A stretch of 64,000 nt of DNA, from assembly GCF_001500065.1 (NCBI RefSeq), contig NZ_LQIN01000007.1, positions 1-64,000 of the forward strand. Direction: 5' to 3'. Under the pieces are notes generated by a model. The model did not search any database. It was not told the DNA's origin and saw nothing but the letters and a program-made list of their open reading frames with translations. The stretch is from Mycobacterium sp. IS-3022 (GTDB lineage Bacteria > Actinomycetota > Actinomycetes > Mycobacteriales > Mycobacteriaceae). A program made the position numbers and the translations under genes. Below, piece after piece: positions 36,990 to 48,850 of this stretch; within the stretch, counting starts at the first letter, position 1, and each line of letters begins with the position of its first letter.

Positions 36990-38501
36990 TCAGTCGCGCT
37001 CTCCCCCCTTGTGGTCCCAGTCGCTGGGCAGCATGGGTTCGGTGGGTCCGCCGCCGAAGGAGTCGCCGGCGAGCTCGGTCAGCCCGGTCGCCTGCTCGGT
37101 GTCGGACTTGGTCGCTGCACCGGTGAAACCCACTGCGCCTGCGCCCTTTTCCGATGCGCTCACGTGCGGGCGCCGTACCGGTTCGGGCGGCGGGGTGTCG
37201 TCTTCCGGCTCGTAATCCATGTAGGCGTCGGCGTACTGGCGTTGATGGATCGGCTGTGGGCGTTTGCGGCGAGCCTTGCGTTTGGCCAACGACGATGCCG
37301 CGGCGGCCGCAGCCGCGGATGCCGCGATGTCGGACGCCGGCGCCTTGGCGCCGATACCGTCCCGGAACGTCGGGGAGACGCCCTCGTCCGGGTCGGGGCC
37401 GGCGATCGCGTACGGCACCGCAGTTGCCGCCGCCGGGGCGGGCGGCGCGCCCGCGGGGGCCGACCCGGCACCGACCGACGTTGTCGGAGCGGCGGTTCCA
37501 GTGGCGACGGTCGGCGCCACCGCGGTGACCGGTGGCATGCTCTCGGCCCGCGTCGCCGGGACCGGCTGGGCCGGGACAGGGGCGACCGCAGGTGCTGGCG
37601 CGGGTGCGGGCACAGCCATCGGCGGAGGGTTCAGTGCCTGGACGATGAGGCCGATCATTATCGGCAGCAATATCGGAGCACTGAAGATCAGCGACCACGT
37701 GGTCCATCCGAGCGGCTGCGTGATCGCCTGGTAGAGGACGAATAAGAGCACCGCTCCCGACCCCGGATTCAACAGCCACGCGAGGAAGCTGCCCATGAAG
37801 TCGTTGAGAGAATCGAACAAGTCCTCGAAGAACTTCTGAAGCTCCTGCAGAAATCGTGCGATGGAGTCCGCGAGATTCCGTGCGGCACCGGAGTCGGCGG
37901 CGGTGGCCATCGCCGACGCCTGCTGTGCATCGGCGGCGGCCGAACCGGCCTCTCCCACACCGGGAGCCAACAGCATCGGCGCCGGTGTCGTCATGGGGGT
38001 GGCCGCCACCGCCGCTCCCGACACCGCCTGGTAGGTGCTCATCGTCGTCGCGGCCTGGATCCACATCCGCACGTAGTCGGCTTCGTTCAACGCGATCGGG
38101 ATCGTGTTGATCCCCAGGAAGTTCGTCGCCGTCAGCACCGCGTGCGTGGCATGGTTGAGCGCCAACTCAGGCAGCGTCGGCATCATCGCCAGCGCCGTCG
38201 TATACGCCGCCGCGGCGGCCTCGTGCTGAACCGCCGACGCCGCGCTGTTGGCGCTGGCCTGGGCCAACCACGCGAGATACGGTGCATGCGCAGCGACATA
38301 CTGCTCGGCGCTCGGCCCTTCCCAGGCGCCGCCCTGCACCGCCCCCAGCACGGCGGTCAACTCCGCTGCGGCGGAGGAGTATTCGGCGGCCAGCGACTGC
38401 CACGCACCCGCGGCCGCCAACAGCGAACCCGGCCCGGGCCCGCTGCTCAGCATGGTCGAGTGCACCTCCGGAGGCAGCGCCATCCAGATCGGAGCCGTCA
38501 T
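36990..38501 (-). CDS. PPE4: PPE4
   Basis: A 503-residue PPE-family protein. The N-terminal PPE domain (about 1-180) starts [17 protein letters not shown], with P10-P11-E12, and contains the usual W-x-G turn region ([24 protein letters not shown]). The rest has an amphipathic segment, a hydrophobic stretch ([24 protein letters not shown]) and an Ala/Pro-rich end. It dimerises with PE5 and is exported through ESX-3, where PE5-PPE4 is linked with mycobactin-dependent iron uptake. It follows PE5 by 2 nt. Confidence 0.95.
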   Translation of the reverse strand: MTAPIWMALPPEVHSTMLSSGPGPGSLLAAAGAWQSLAAEYSSAAAELTAVLGAVQGGAWEGPSAEQYVAAHAPYLAWLAQASANSAASAVQHEAAAAAYTTALAMMPTLPELALNHATHAVLTATNFLGINTIPIALNEADYVRMWIQAATTMSTYQAVSGAAVAATPMTTPAPMLLAPGVGEAGSAAADAQQASAMATAADSGAARNLADSIARFLQELQKFFEDLFDSLNDFMGSFLAWLLNPGSGAVLLFVLYQAITQPLGWTTWSLIFSAPILLPIMIGLIVQALNPPPMAVPAPAPAPAVAPVPAQPVPATRAESMPPVTAVAPTVATGTAAPTTSVGAGSAPAGAPPAPAAATAVPYAIAGPDPDEGVSPTFRDGIGAKAPASDIAASAAAAAAASSLAKRKARRKRPQPIHQRQYADAYMDYEPEDDTPPPEPVRRPHVSASEKGAGAVGFTGAATKSDTEQATGLTELAGDSFGGGPTEPMLPSDWDHKGGERD

Positions 38502-38503
38502 GA

Positions 38504-38812
38504 TCAGCTACCGGCGACCAGGTACGTCGAAGCGGCCATGGCGTCACCGGTGGCGTAACTGGTGGCGGACTGTCCGACGCCGAGGCCGGAGCGGCCCAGC
38601 TCCTCGACGCCCTGCGCGGCCACCGTGTTGTGCTGCGTGCCGTGCGCGCTCAGGCCCGCGGCGGTCTGCAGCGACACCGCGTCGACGGCCGGCGGCACCA
38701 CCGTGCTGACCAATGGCGCGGCGGCGGCGTGCGCGGCCGCCAATCGGGCCGTCAACGCCTCGACGGCGGAACCCGCCGCGGCCAGACCCTCGGGAACGAC
38801 GCGAAGAGTCAT
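38504..38812 (-). CDS. PE5: PE5
   Basis: A 102-residue PE protein consisting of the PE domain only: [20 protein letters not shown] carries P7-E8, and two helices follow. A YxxxD/E-type export signal is present near the end (SYATGD). The length is identical to that of M. tuberculosis PE5. It overlaps the stop of eccC3 by one base and pairs with PPE4. Confidence 0.95.
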   Translation of the reverse strand: MTLRVVPEGLAAAGSAVEALTARLAAAHAAAAPLVSTVVPPAVDAVSLQTAAGLSAHGTQHNTVAAQGVEELGRSGLGVGQSATSYATGDAMAASTYLVAGS

Positions 38813-41800
38813 CAGTTGAACTCCCTTCCACTAGTGCCGTTGTTGCCGGTGCTCTCTGCGACCGCGTCGGCGAACGGGTTGACAAGTTGCAGGAACGTCG
38901 GAGCATCGCCATCGTCCAGCAACATCGCGCGTCCCGCAGGCAGACGGCGGAACCGGTGGCCCCGGATCTTGCCGCTGTCCTGCGGGTTGCCCGACAGCAT
39001 GAGGATGGCTGCCTGCAACTCGTTGAGCCGGCGCAGCAGCGGTGCCGTCATCAAGGCGTGCGCAGAACCGGTGGCCCGCGCGGTCACGATCACGCGCAGG
39101 CCCAGTTCGCTTGCCTGCGAGAGCAATCCGATGATCCCGGTCCACGGCCGTTGTCCGACGAACGGGCCGCTGACCGCCGGGGCGTCCGGAATCTGGTCGA
39201 CGTCGTCGATGATCAAGTAGTGGGTGTGGCCGTCCTCACCGGATTGGTAGGTCCACCTGCTCAGTTCCTGCGGGGACAGGCCGGCCGGCGGGCGGCGCCT
39301 CTCCAGCAGTGCGCTCAGCCCGAGCATCGCCGGAGTGATCCGGTCGATGTTCGGTGTGTACTCGTTGTCCGGGAACAACGGTTCGTCGACCAGATGCAGG
39401 CGACGGTCGATCACCGTGAAGGCGACCCGGTCCGACGTGGAGTGCTCCCGAACGGTGCGGATCACGTGACGCAGCAGCGTCGTCTTGCCCGACTTGGCAT
39501 CGCCGAACACCATCAGCAACGGGTTCTGGTCGAACGCCATCGACACGGCCGCGAGGTCCTCCTCGCGCTGACCGATGACGACGCGCTCCGGCGCCGGATA
39601 CAACGGCGCCACCGCGGCCGGCGCCAGATCCTGCGGCAGCAGCCGCACCGGCGGCGCGGTGACACCGTGGTGGCGGGCGTTGATCACCCGGATGTCGCGC
39701 AGCGACGGCTCCGCGAACAGGAAGTGCTCGGCGGCCATCGTCAGGCCGCGGCCCGGCTGGTCGGCGGGCACCGCTTCGGCGGGCCGGCGCAGCGCACCGG
39801 TGATCCGCACGTTGCTGTCACGCGCGTCGGACAGCTTCAACTCGAGGCGCAGACCGAGGCCGTCGCGCATCGCAAGCGGCACCTCGAGCCAGTTCGGCGT
39901 CGTGATCACGACGTGGATGCCGTAGGACATCCCGGTGTTCACCAGCTCGGTCACCTTCGCCAGCAACGGATTTCGGGTGTTGAAGGTGTCGGTGTTGTCG
40001 CGGCTGAACGCGTACAGGTTGTCGATGACCAGGAAAACTTCGCCGTACTCGTCGCGCTGACCGTTACCCGAGTGGCCACGTGCCTGGCGGGCCCGCAGCA
40101 GCTGTTCGAGCTCACCGAACGTGCGCCGGATGCGCTCGGGTTCCAGCGGCGACGCGACGCTTCCGACGTGTGCCAGGTCTGCCAGCGGACGCAACTGGCC
40201 GCCGCCGTAGTCCAGGCAGTAGAACGACACGTCGCGCGGGGAGTGCAGCGCCGCCGCGGACAGGATGAACGTCTGCAGCGCCGTGGTTTTACCCGACTTC
40301 GGGCCGCCGTGGATCAACACGTTGGCCGCAGCGGATCTGGCGTTGAAGATCAGCGGGTCGCGGCGCATCGCGAACGGGCGGTCGATCTCGCCGAGCGGCC
40401 AACGCCACTGGCGTTCGGTCACGTCGGCGCGTGCGAGCAACTCGTCGAGCGGAATCGGCTCGTCCAGCGGCGGCAACCACAGCCGTGGCGCCTTGGGCCC
40501 GTAGTTCGCGAGCTGATCGCCGATGGTGGCGACGAGCTTGCGCGGCGGCCGGTCCTCATGCGCGGCCGGATCGGACACGACCACGGTGTCGGCGGGGGCC
40601 TCCACGTGACCCGCAGTGAACTGTTGCGGCACCGGAACCGATTGCACGACAACAGACTTCTCGATCCGCGGCGGGTCGTAGATGCCGTCGACGTAGGTGC
40701 TGCGGAACTTGACCGGCATCGCACCGGGCGTCGGCACCAGAAAACCCTCACCCTTGTGCTCGGGACCCGCCTCGATGTGGAACGCATCCTCGACACCGAT
40801 GATCTGGCGGCTGACGGCCGGACTGGCCACCTTGAGCCCGATGCGATAGGAGGTGTTCTTGTCGATGTCCTTGATCCGGCCCACGTCCAACGTCTGCGAC
40901 GCGAACAGGATGTGGATGCGGAACGAACGGCCCTTGCGCGCGACGTAGTCGAACAGCTCGGCGTACTCCGGGTGATCGGACAGCATCAGTGAGAACTCGT
41001 CGGCGACGACGAGCAGCGTGGGCAACGGCGGCAGGTCGTGACCCGCCGCGATGGCGGCCTCGTACTCGAGCACCGAGTTGAACGCGCTGCCCTGCACCCT
41101 ACGGCCGGCTTCCATCAGCAGTTGCTCACGGCGCGCCACCTCACCGCGCAGTGTGTCGGCGAATCGGTCAGCCAGCGAACGCTTTTCGGCCATGTTCGAG
41201 ATGACGGCGACCACCTGCGGGAAGTCACGGAAGATGTCCGCCCCGGCCTCACCCTTGAAGTCGGCGTAGATCACGATCAGCCGATCTGCGGAGTGAGTCG
41301 TCAACAGCGACAGCAGGATCGACATCAAGGTCTGCGACTTGCCCGAACCCGTCATGCCGATCATCAGGCCGTGCGGGCCCATGCCGCCCTCCGCCTCGTC
41401 CTTGAGGTCGAAGATGAGCGGCTCGCCCGTCGCGGTCACCCCGATGGGCACCCGCAGTTCGTCGGCGCGCGCCCGGGGCGCCCACAGGCTGGCCACGTCC
41501 AGCGCCGCGGCGTCCGGGATGCCGAGCAGTGTCGAGAACGTCGCGACGCCTGCGCTGGCGGTCCGCGCGTGGCTCGGATTCGAGTCCCACCTCGACAGCC
41601 GGCGTGCGATGTGCCGGGCGGTGGCGACGTCGAGTTGGTCGGCGGCGTCGACGTATGGCTGCCAACCGCCGGTCTGCCAACGCCGCAGCTGACCGTCGCT
41701 CACCTGCAGGATCGGCCGCTCCGGGTCGGGGTACTGCTCGCGGTGCGGCGGTTCGGCGATCCGCTGCACCAGCGTCACACCGGCCAGTCCGCCCGGCGGG

Positions 41801-42786
41801 ACCAGCGCGCCGGGATCCACATCGGGATCGTCGACGATGATGAGCAGGTGCTTGGCTCCCGCTTCGTCGGCGTTGCCGAAAGGCGGCCGGTCGTCGAGCG
41901 CTGGCGCGAGCAGCGAGCGCAGCTCAGCGATATCTGACGCCAGGTAGCGGGCCGGTCCGGCGCCGTCCACGGACCCAGGAATGTCGTTGTGCGGCAGCCA
42001 CTTCAGCCAGGACCAGTCGTCCCTCTCGATGTCCGGCGCGAGCAGTGCGACGCCAAGCACCGCCGGGTCGTGCCAGGTGACCGCCTGGGTGATCCAGGCG
42101 CGCAGTGCCCCGCGGACGTCGTCCGGCTCGCCGAGCACCGTGATGCGGGAGACCTTGCCCAGGTCGATGCCCGTCGGGACCGCACGTACCGTGCGCTGCA
42201 CGTCGAGCAGTCCCCGTAACGCGCTGTGCGACACCGGTTCCAGGTCGACCTCGTCCGCGCTGTCCTTCACCCGCAGCGTCGCGTTGAGCGGGGCGTCGTG
42301 CAGTCCGGTGCGCACCACCAGGAAGTCCGGATCGTGCGGATCGCGCTCCCACTGCCTGCGCGTACCGGGGACGTCGATGAGCAGGCCCGGATCCGGGTGC
42401 GACCACTCGAGTGCGGCGCGCTGCTCGGCGGCGTGTGCGCGCACGTTGTCGCGAACCACCGAGAGGTAGCGCAGGTAGTCGGCGCGCTCGGCGTCGACCT
42501 CCTCGGTGCGCATCTTGTTGTCGGTGCCGCGGTAGAGCGCGGTGGCGGCCAGCAGCAGGACAAACGGAAAGAACAGCGTCGTCGGCGAGATCAGCCGCAT
42601 GCCGGTGGCCACCAGCGCCACGATCATGCCGACGATCAGGATGACGATGAGGTACGGCAGCACCCGCCGCAGCAGCGACGGCGGCACGACCCGCGGCAGT
42701 TCCGGCGGCGGCTCGATGGTGATGGTGCCCTTGCGCGTCGTCGGCACCGGGATGCGGCGACGCGCCTCGAAAATGAGCCGACTCAC
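38812..42786 (-). CDS. eccC3: EccC3, FtsK/SpoIIIE-type ATPase of ESX-3
   Basis: A 1324-residue motor protein. Two N-terminal helices (about 38-85) anchor it, a DUF domain follows, then three ATPase modules with P-loops [11 protein letters not shown] (near 477), [11 protein letters not shown] (near 827) and [11 protein letters not shown] (near 1094). It recognises the export signals of Esx, PE and PPE substrates and drives secretion. GTG 42786 gives [15 protein letters not shown], as in M. tuberculosis (1330 residues); an in-frame start at 42840 would add 18 residues. Confidence 0.95.
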   Translation of the reverse strand: MSRLIFEARRRIPVPTTRKGTITIEPPPELPRVVPPSLLRRVLPYLIVILIVGMIVALVATGMRLISPTTLFFPFVLLLAATALYRGTDNKMRTEEVDAERADYLRYLSVVRDNVRAHAAEQRAALEWSHPDPGLLIDVPGTRRQWERDPHDPDFLVVRTGLHDAPLNATLRVKDSADEVDLEPVSHSALRGLLDVQRTVRAVPTGIDLGKVSRITVLGEPDDVRGALRAWITQAVTWHDPAVLGVALLAPDIERDDWSWLKWLPHNDIPGSVDGAGPARYLASDIAELRSLLAPALDDRPPFGNADEAGAKHLLIIVDDPDVDPGALVPPGGLAGVTLVQRIAEPPHREQYPDPERPILQVSDGQLRRWQTGGWQPYVDAADQLDVATARHIARRLSRWDSNPSHARTASAGVATFSTLLGIPDAAALDVASLWAPRARADELRVPIGVTATGEPLIFDLKDEAEGGMGPHGLMIGMTGSGKSQTLMSILLSLLTTHSADRLIVIYADFKGEAGADIFRDFPQVVAVISNMAEKRSLADRFADTLRGEVARREQLLMEAGRRVQGSAFNSVLEYEAAIAAGHDLPPLPTLLVVADEFSLMLSDHPEYAELFDYVARKGRSFRIHILFASQTLDVGRIKDIDKNTSYRIGLKVASPAVSRQIIGVEDAFHIEAGPEHKGEGFLVPTPGAMPVKFRSTYVDGIYDPPRIEKSVVVQSVPVPQQFTAGHVEAPADTVVVSDPAAHEDRPPRKLVATIGDQLANYGPKAPRLWLPPLDEPIPLDELLARADVTERQWRWPLGEIDRPFAMRRDPLIFNARSAAANVLIHGGPKSGKTTALQTFILSAAALHSPRDVSFYCLDYGGGQLRPLADLAHVGSVASPLEPERIRRTFGELEQLLRARQARGHSGNGQRDEYGEVFLVIDNLYAFSRDNTDTFNTRNPLLAKVTELVNTGMSYGIHVVITTPNWLEVPLAMRDGLGLRLELKLSDARDSNVRITGALRRPAEAVPADQPGRGLTMAAEHFLFAEPSLRDIRVINARHHGVTAPPVRLLPQDLAPAAVAPLYPAPERVVIGQREEDLAAVSMAFDQNPLLMVFGDAKSGKTTLLRHVIRTVREHSTSDRVAFTVIDRRLHLVDEPLFPDNEYTPNIDRITPAMLGLSALLERRRPPAGLSPQELSRWTYQSGEDGHTHYLIIDDVDQIPDAPAVSGPFVGQRPWTGIIGLLSQASELGLRVIVTARATGSAHALMTAPLLRRLNELQAAILMLSGNPQDSGKIRGHRFRRLPAGRAMLLDDGDAPTFLQLVNPFADAVAESTGNNGTSGREFN

Positions 42787-42847
42787 GCGCCGGCCTCGCA
42801 GGGGCGCCCGGCGTGTTCTGTGCTGATGGTTCGCTTGCAAGCTGCGC

Positions 42848-44413
42848 TCACGGCTTCTCCCTCACGACGGCGGGGCGGGGGTCGGCGGCGAGCGCGTCAT
42901 GGGCCAACAGCGCGTCGGCGCGCGACAACGTTGGACCTGGCGCGAACTGGCTCAGCATCGACCATGGAATCGGAACCGCGGGCGGGGTCAGCCCGAGCGC
43001 GGAGATGGCTTTTTGGTCACCGTCCTCGTCGAGGCCGTAGCGGACCCCGACATCGCTGAGCCAGAAGGAGGCGCCCCCGACGGGTGGGGTCGACGCACCC
43101 CCGCCGTCCTGGCCGACCGTCTGGACCAGGTAGCCGCGACCAGGCGTCAGCACTACGCGGTTCGCGGTGGTGCCCGAGCCGGCTCCGACCAGTGGGACGG
43201 CGCGCAGTTCCTCGGATACCGGCAGTGTGACACCGGACCGGAGGTCCAGCGTTGCGCTGGTGGCGTCGGCGGGCCGCGTCCACCGAGCGCATGTCAACGG
43301 CGCGTCCGCGGCGTCGACGAGCGTGAGCGGTTCACTCGGATACGCGGCGGTGTCGATGACATTCGCGACGGGCAGACGCGCGATGTCATCGGCGCCCAAC
43401 CTCGGCGGCTGGTCGAGCCCGAACGAGTTCGCGTTGCGCATGATCGACGCGACGACCGGTGAAATCGGTTGCAGGCCTTCGCTGAGCACCGCGTAATGGC
43501 GCAGCGTGTTGTCGGCGGCGAAGGCGGCCACCACCGCACCGACCGGTGCGGGCACCGGCAGCGGATAACGCGGCGGTTCTCCTGCGCCAGGAACCGCCGG
43601 CGGGCTCAGCGCGGGCGCTTCGGGCACCGCGTTGAACAGCCCCGGTGCGATCGGACGGGCGACGGCGGGCTCGGTACCGAAGCCCAGCGCGCTGGTGACC
43701 GCGCGGTCGTTCATGTCGATCGGGCTGCGACGGCCGTCCCACAGCAACCAGGTGCCGGCGTTGGGGCCGCTCGGGTTCGACACCAGAATCGCTTGGTCGT
43801 CGGGCAACGGTGCGGCGCGCTCGCCACCGTCGGCCAACGGGCCGGCGATCATCGTGACACCGACGGCGGGTCCTGAAACCCCGTCGCACACCGTCCAGTC
43901 GGCGTCCCGGGTCGTGTTCTGCACCATGCGATCCGGCGCGCCGGGGATGCCGAGCAGGTTGCCGCGGGGGAACTGGTCGATCTCGCTTGTCTTGACCTGC
44001 GAGGGGTTGTCCGGGCGGCCCGCGATCAGGCGTGCGGATGTCAGGTTCAGCACCGGGTGCAGCTGCTCACCGAGGCGGACGTAGAGCGCCGAGGTGGTGC
44101 GCTCGGCCAGGATCGCGTCGTTGCCCGCCACGCCGCCGGGCCGGATCAGCGAGAAGACGAAACACCCTGCCAGCCCGGTGATCAGCACCAGGGCGCCGAC
44201 GAGCACCGAGCGGGTCTGCGTGCGAAGCGGGTCGACGAGCATGCGGGTGTCGTGCAGGGCGACGCCGGATGCGATGCGCCGCATGATGAATCGCCATCCG
44301 GTGACCTGATGACGGGTGACGAACCCGCGGCGGTACACGACCCGGTCGGGGTTCTCGTTGGTCGGTGTCCGCGAGGCGAACGCGCGGCGATTGGAGTTGT
44401 CGGGAGTGCTCAT
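42848..44413 (-). CDS. eccB3: EccB3, ESX-3 periplasmic component
   Basis: A 521-residue protein. The N-terminus is cytoplasmic with the family segment [15 protein letters not shown], a single helix follows ([22 protein letters not shown]), and the rest is a large periplasmic domain of R1-R4 repeats that joins EccB dimers. Two cysteines (CDGVSGP and CARW) are spaced as in other EccB proteins and probably form a disulfide. Its ATG overlaps the TGA of eccA3 by 4 nt (ATGA). Confidence 0.95.
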   Translation of the reverse strand: MSTPDNSNRRAFASRTPTNENPDRVVYRRGFVTRHQVTGWRFIMRRIASGVALHDTRMLVDPLRTQTRSVLVGALVLITGLAGCFVFSLIRPGGVAGNDAILAERTTSALYVRLGEQLHPVLNLTSARLIAGRPDNPSQVKTSEIDQFPRGNLLGIPGAPDRMVQNTTRDADWTVCDGVSGPAVGVTMIAGPLADGGERAAPLPDDQAILVSNPSGPNAGTWLLWDGRRSPIDMNDRAVTSALGFGTEPAVARPIAPGLFNAVPEAPALSPPAVPGAGEPPRYPLPVPAPVGAVVAAFAADNTLRHYAVLSEGLQPISPVVASIMRNANSFGLDQPPRLGADDIARLPVANVIDTAAYPSEPLTLVDAADAPLTCARWTRPADATSATLDLRSGVTLPVSEELRAVPLVGAGSGTTANRVVLTPGRGYLVQTVGQDGGGASTPPVGGASFWLSDVGVRYGLDEDGDQKAISALGLTPPAVPIPWSMLSQFAPGPTLSRADALLAHDALAADPRPAVVREKP

Positions 44414-46251
44414 TCGGGCACCGCCAGGCCGAGGCCACGCAGCAGCGGAATGGCGGACTTGGTGACGTCTTCGTCGGTGATGGTCATCAGCTCGTCATCG
44501 GTGAAGTCTTCGGAATCGGAGTGGTCGAGTCGGTATTCGCGCTCCTCCTCGGAACGCTCGACCAGGTTGCGGACGAACCGGCCGTTACCGGCGATGTCCA
44601 GGTTGCGCCGCTCGATCCCGGTGGCGTCCGGCGTTGTGGCCGCGGCCAATTGGCCGAACAACGCTTCCATGTGGGCAAGTGCGGCCGGCTCGAAGACACT
44701 GTCGCGCTTCTCGGCCATCCGCATCGCGATCTCGACCAGTTCATGTGGTGAGTACGAGGGAAATTCGATGCTGCGCGTGAAGCGGGACCGCAGACCCTCG
44801 TTGGTGTCGAGGAACGCGTCGAGGTCCTTGCGGTAACCGGCGACGATGACGACCAACCGCTCGCGGTCGTTTTCCATCCGTGCCAGCAGCGTGTCGATGG
44901 CGACCAGGCCGAAGTCGTTCTTGGCGCCGGTCGACACCAACGCATAGGCCTCATCGAGGAACAGCACGCCGTCGAGCGCGCTGTCGATGATCGCGTTGGT
45001 CTTGGCTTCGGTCTCACCGATGTGCTGACCGATCAGGTCGGCGCGGTGCACCTCGCGGACGGTCTCCTTCTTGAGAATGCCCAGCCCGCAATAGATCTTG
45101 GCGACGACGCGCGCGATCGTGGTCTTACCGGTACCGGGCGGGCCCGCGAACACCAGGTGGTTGGTGCGCTGGGCCACCGTCAGCCCGCGCTCTTGGCGGC
45201 GGATCGCCATCGCGACCGAACTCTTCAGGCGCGCAACCTGATACTTGACCTCTTCCAGGCCGATGAACTCGGCGAGCTCGGCCTCGGCTTCGACCAATAG
45301 GTGCGCTTTGCGTTCCTTGGCGCCGGGGTCGACGAAGTCGGCTTCGGATGGTTCGGTAGCGGGATCCCACGGATCGGAGCGGCCCTCGATGCGCGCGGCC
45401 GTGGTGGTCACGATGCCGTAGGAGGTGTCCGACAGCGCGAGCTCGATCTGCTCGTTCTCCGGGTTGGCGGCGTAGAGCTCGGCGAGCACATCGGCGGCGT
45501 CGAGCTCTTCGCCCTGCGCGCGCAGGCACAGCGCCTTGACGAGCGTGCCGTCCGTCGTCGCGACATCGACAGGCCCGCCGGCCTCTTCGAGGTATGACAG
45601 CGCCGGGGCGAACATGCCGAGGCGGGCCAGTGAAATGCCGAGCGTCACGCGCACGGCGTGTGCCGACGTCTCGTCGAGCTTCTTGTCGTTGACGATCGGG
45701 GTGAGCAGCCGCACCACGTCGGACCAGCGCTCGGCCCGGTAGTACATCGCGACCCGCACCCACCGCGCCTCGAACCAGCCGGGGCGCCTGGTGATCAGCG
45801 GCTCCACCAGTTCGTCGGCCGCGGAATAGTCGCCGGCGTCGCACAGCGTGACGGCGTAGGCCAGCTGGAAGTCGTCGGGAGCCGACGCCGAGAACTTGAG
45901 GTAGAGCCCGGTGTCGTAGGTGAACGCCAGATCGCCCTCGGTGAGTTGCACGTGACGTTGCAGCACCCCCGCCGTGGCGACGGTGCGCCAGATGGCTTCA
46001 ACGACCTTCGCGCTGGTGTCACCCGCCGCGGCGAGCCCGGTCCAGGCATCGCACTGTTCGCGGGCGATGCGGGTGAGTTCGGCGAAACCGGCGCGGGCTG
46101 CGGCGGGATCGGGCGGACGGCGGCGGTCGTGCACGGAGAGCCCCAGGGCTCGGCAACATGTGGCGAACCGACTCACCACGTCGTGATCGACGCGCGAAGT
46201 CGCAGCAAAATCGGTTGGTAGCGGCACGCGCCGTGATCTCCCCGTAGTCAT
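44410..46251 (-). CDS. eccA3: EccA3, AAA+ ATPase of ESX-3
   Basis: A 613-residue cytoplasmic CbxX/CfqX-type AAA+ protein. The N-terminal half consists of TPR-like helices. The Walker A is GPPGTGKTTIA (near 370), and the Walker B is VLFLDEAYAL (near 427). It is thought to remove PE/PPE substrates from EspG or help their delivery. It is the first gene of the operon, with an IdeR-type box ending 22 nt upstream of its ATG. The ribosome site is weak. Confidence 0.95.
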   Translation of the reverse strand: MTTGRSRRVPLPTDFAATSRVDHDVVSRFATCCRALGLSVHDRRRPPDPAAARAGFAELTRIAREQCDAWTGLAAAGDTSAKVVEAIWRTVATAGVLQRHVQLTEGDLAFTYDTGLYLKFSASAPDDFQLAYAVTLCDAGDYSAADELVEPLITRRPGWFEARWVRVAMYYRAERWSDVVRLLTPIVNDKKLDETSAHAVRVTLGISLARLGMFAPALSYLEEAGGPVDVATTDGTLVKALCLRAQGEELDAADVLAELYAANPENEQIELALSDTSYGIVTTTAARIEGRSDPWDPATEPSEADFVDPGAKERKAHLLVEAEAELAEFIGLEEVKYQVARLKSSVAMAIRRQERGLTVAQRTNHLVFAGPPGTGKTTIARVVAKIYCGLGILKKETVREVHRADLIGQHIGETEAKTNAIIDSALDGVLFLDEAYALVSTGAKNDFGLVAIDTLLARMENDRERLVVIVAGYRKDLDAFLDTNEGLRSRFTRSIEFPSYSPHELVEIAMRMAEKRDSVFEPAALAHMEALFGQLAAATTPDATGIERRNLDIAGNGRFVRNLVERSEEEREYRLDHSDSEDFTDDELMTITDEDVTKSAIPLLRGLGLAVPE

Positions 46252-46275
46252 CGCAGGCTAACTTTCCGCCCGAAG

Positions 46276-46294
46276 TTAGCATTGACTAAGCTAA
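46276..46294. promoter_or_regulatory. IdeR-type iron box before eccA3
   Basis: TTAGCATTGACTAAGCTAA matches the mycobacterial IdeR consensus TTAGGTTAGGCTAACCTAA at 14 of 19 positions. It lies within a larger palindrome (46273-46297) with perfect 8-bp arms AAGTTAGC and GCTAACTT. IdeR with iron would repress the ESX-3 operon. This is known for mycobacterial ESX-3; the site itself is seen here. No Zur-type AT-rich dyad is visible beside it. Confidence 0.8.
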
Positions 46295-46309
46295 CTTGTA
46301 CAGACGCAC

Positions 46310-47224
46310 CTATTTTGCTTCAGCCGGTGAGCCGTTTCCCTCTTTGACGGCGCTGACCAGGCTGATCGTGCTGACCATCACGGCGGCCCCGGAATCGTCC
46401 GCCGGCACCGGCCGACCGTTCCCGCGCAGCCAGTCCGGGAGTGGGGTGGCTTCGGTGCGCCACCCGCGGGCGCCGAACCAGCTCGCGGCGGGCTCGTGCT
46501 GTTCGTTGTAGACCAGGTTGAAGAACGTGTCGTCCCCGCCCGTGGCCCGCTCTTCGGCCCTCTTGGCCTCGAACGCGGCGGCGTCCATCGGCGCCGCTTC
46601 CTCCACGGCGGCGTGACTACCGGGTGCGGCCAGGGCGTCGATACCGGTGAACAGCTGCCGTTGAGCGGCGGCGGGTAGATAGATCAGCAGTCCCTCGGCG
46701 ATCCAGGCGGACGGCTTGGCCGCGTCGAACCCGTGGCCCCTCAGCGCTTGCGGCCAGTCGTTGCGCAGGTCGACCGCGATCTCCCTGCGTTCGGCCCGCG
46801 GGCTGTGTCCGGCGAGCGTTTGCCGCTTGAATTCGAGCACCTGCGGCTGGTCCAACTCGAAAAGTACGGTGCCGTCGGGCCAGTCGAGTCGGTACCCGCG
46901 CGTGTCAAGCCCGGCGGCCAGAAGGACGATCTGCCGAACGCCCGCTGCGGCCGCGGCGCGGAAGTAGTCGTCGAAGTACTTGGTGCGCACCGCCTGGAAG
47001 TTGACGAAGTCCACGCCGAACTCTGTGTTGAGCGCATGCTCGGGTGCCCGGCCGTCGAGCAGGTCCGCCCACTCGCCGCCTACGGCGCGACAAAAGACCT
47101 CGGCGAACGGATCGACCGCGACCTGGTCGGACTTCTGCGCCTCCAGCGCACGGGCGGCGGCGACGAACAACGCCGTCGAGCCGACGCTTGTGGTGATGTC
47201 CCAGGTGTCGTCATCAGTACGCAT
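46310..47224 (-). CDS. SAM-dependent methyltransferase, Rv0281-like (TIGR00027 family)
   Basis: A 304-residue protein of the large mycobacterial leucine-carboxyl-methyltransferase-like family. It has the family start ([23 protein letters not shown]), the SAM loop [14 protein letters not shown], the [12 protein letters not shown] motif and [11 protein letters not shown]. Substrates of this group are mostly unknown. ATG 47224 is chosen because the family begins with that short sequence. It lies upstream of the ESX-3 operon in the same orientation, as in M. tuberculosis, with 58 bp and the IdeR box between. Confidence 0.88.
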   Translation of the reverse strand: MRTDDDTWDITTSVGSTALFVAAARALEAQKSDQVAVDPFAEVFCRAVGGEWADLLDGRAPEHALNTEFGVDFVNFQAVRTKYFDDYFRAAAAAGVRQIVLLAAGLDTRGYRLDWPDGTVLFELDQPQVLEFKRQTLAGHSPRAERREIAVDLRNDWPQALRGHGFDAAKPSAWIAEGLLIYLPAAAQRQLFTGIDALAAPGSHAAVEEAAPMDAAAFEAKRAEERATGGDDTFFNLVYNEQHEPAASWFGARGWRTEATPLPDWLRGNGRPVPADDSGAAVMVSTISLVSAVKEGNGSPAEAK

Positions 47225-47262
47225 GCAGTTGTTTCTACGCCGAGATTCCGACAGTGGGCTCG

Positions 47263-48153
47263 CTACACCAGGGGGCGGCCGGTGCGGACGCGCCAGTCCA
47301 GATCCTTGAGCAGCACGTTGAACGGAAACTGCCGGACGAAGCGCGGCATCACGTTGTTGACCCGGCCCAGCGTCCGCATCACCCGGTTGAACCGGCGCTG
47401 TCTGGCCGCATCCCACGGCAACCCCATCTCGTCGCGGAAGCGCTGGGGCAGAAAGCCGGTCGTCATGAAGAGGTTGACGGCGTCGGTCCGCCGCTGCAGC
47501 CACGCCGGCGCCTTGACGTCGCCGAGCCGGCCCGCCGCGATCGGCCACAGGTACTCGCGCACCGCGGCGTCGATGTGCACCTTGTCCAGCGACTCTTGCC
47601 AGTACTCATCGAACGCCTTGCGGTCCGCGGGCCACATCTCGGCGGGCACCTGCAGCGTCGTGCCGAGCGCGGCGGCGTCCCGGTAGTGGCGGTCTGCGGA
47701 TTCATCGTCCATCTCGCCGACGAAGATCCGGAACACGTCGACGAACCCCTTGTACAGGCAGGCGGCCACCCAGAGCTGGAGATCCTTGTTGAACGCGTTG
47801 TATTCGACCGGGCTGTCCGGCAGCGAGTACACCTCGGCGTGCGACCGGTTGACCGCGCGACGGTACACCGCCTTCTGTTCGTCGCTGCCCGCGAGCGCCA
47901 CGGCCAGGTACGTGAACGTGGTCCGCGCCCGCTTGATCGGGTGCCTGTCCGCGCGGCCACTTTCGACACGGCTGTCCTTCACGCCGTATCCGACCCCCGG
48001 CCGCGCGAGTTCCATGATCACGTTCGCGGCCCCGGAGAGCAGCCCGATGCCCAGCATCGCGTCCTCGGGCCCGACGTTGCGCCGCAACGGGCGCCCGGGC
48101 AGGGGCGCGTCGTTGACCGCACGTCCGACGTGGTCGATCGGCTCGGAAACCAT
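47263..48153 (-). CDS. MpaB/DUF2236-family oxygenase, Rv0276-like
   Basis: A 296-residue protein of the oxygenase MpaB (latex-clearing-like) family. The [19 protein letters not shown] segment and the R-R-A-R-T-T-F-T-Y pattern are typical; family members have heme and often oxidise polymers or lipids. No signal peptide or membrane helix is seen. The size and neighbours match Rv0276, which is next to a TetR gene as here. The substrate is unknown. It is divergent from the TetR gene, with a 79-bp intergenic region. Confidence 0.82.
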   Translation of the reverse strand: MVSEPIDHVGRAVNDAPLPGRPLRRNVGPEDAMLGIGLLSGAANVIMELARPGVGYGVKDSRVESGRADRHPIKRARTTFTYLAVALAGSDEQKAVYRRAVNRSHAEVYSLPDSPVEYNAFNKDLQLWVAACLYKGFVDVFRIFVGEMDDESADRHYRDAAALGTTLQVPAEMWPADRKAFDEYWQESLDKVHIDAAVREYLWPIAAGRLGDVKAPAWLQRRTDAVNLFMTTGFLPQRFRDEMGLPWDAARQRRFNRVMRTLGRVNNVMPRFVRQFPFNVLLKDLDWRVRTGRPLV

Positions 48154-48232
48154 CTACACCCCTATCGCGCAAAAGTGAGAACATCTGTTTCCTGATCTTG
48201 CCCCTGCCCTGGACGGGTGTCAAGATGGCGGC

Positions 48233-48847
48233 ATGGCACAGGTCAGGCCGTACCGCGGCGTCGAGGCGGCCGAGCGCCTCGCGGACCGCAGGCGCCGACT
48301 GCTCGAGGCGGGCCTCGACCTGCTCGGTACCGGCGACCCCGCGGAACTGACGGTTCGCGCCATCTGTGCACAGGCCGGTCTGGGCGTGCGCTATTTCTAC
48401 GAGAGCTTCAGCGACAAGGACGACCTGATCGGCCAGGTCTACGACTGGGTGATCGGCCGCATCGCCACGACGACGCAAGCAGCCGTCGCAGCCGCCCCCG
48501 CCGGCGAGAAGAACCGCGCCGCCATGGCCAACATCGTGCAGAGCATCGCCGCCGACAACCGTGTCGGGCGACTGGTCTTCAGCTCACGGCTGTCCAACGG
48601 AGTGGTGCTCCGCAAGCGTGCCGAGTCCTTCGCGCTCATGGTCATGCTGACCTTTCAGACCGCGAGCGAGATGGGCGCACAGCGGGACTCCCAGACCAAG
48701 GCGGCCGCCCATTTCGTGGTCGGTGGTGTCACGCAGACCATCACGGCCTGGTTGGACGGCGACATCGAACTCGACGACGCTCAACTGGTCGACCACCTGG
48801 CCGCGCTGCTCGACCACCTGGCGGTTCCGCCGAGAAGCGAGACCTGA
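48233..48847 (+). CDS. TetR-family transcriptional regulator, Rv0275c-like
   Basis: A 204-residue repressor. The N-terminal HTH is VRAICAQAGLGVRYFYESF, followed by the usual FSDKDDLIGQVYDW helix. The C-terminal ligand domain is all helical. It is divergent from the MpaB-type oxygenase gene and probably controls it and itself from the 79-bp space between. An alternative start at 48217 lies in another frame and is not used. Confidence 0.88.
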   Translation: MAQVRPYRGVEAAERLADRRRRLLEAGLDLLGTGDPAELTVRAICAQAGLGVRYFYESFSDKDDLIGQVYDWVIGRIATTTQAAVAAAPAGEKNRAAMANIVQSIAADNRVGRLVFSSRLSNGVVLRKRAESFALMVMLTFQTASEMGAQRDSQTKAAAHFVVGGVTQTITAWLDGDIELDDAQLVDHLAALLDHLAVPPRSET

Positions 48848-48850
48848 CCG

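Noticed and set aside
38713..40992. Plus-strand open frame of 759 codons opposite eccC3 and PE5
   Set aside because: It is the antisense of a strongly conserved ATPase gene and has Arg/Gly/His-rich composition typical of high-GC shadow frames; no domain is seen.
46252..46309. Zur (FurB) box before eccA3
   Set aside because: No AT-rich Zur-like dyad is visible; the only strong palindrome fits IdeR.
48154..48232. TetR operator in the divergent gap before the TetR gene
   Set aside because: GAACATCTGTTTC is only an off-register dyad, too imperfect to call.
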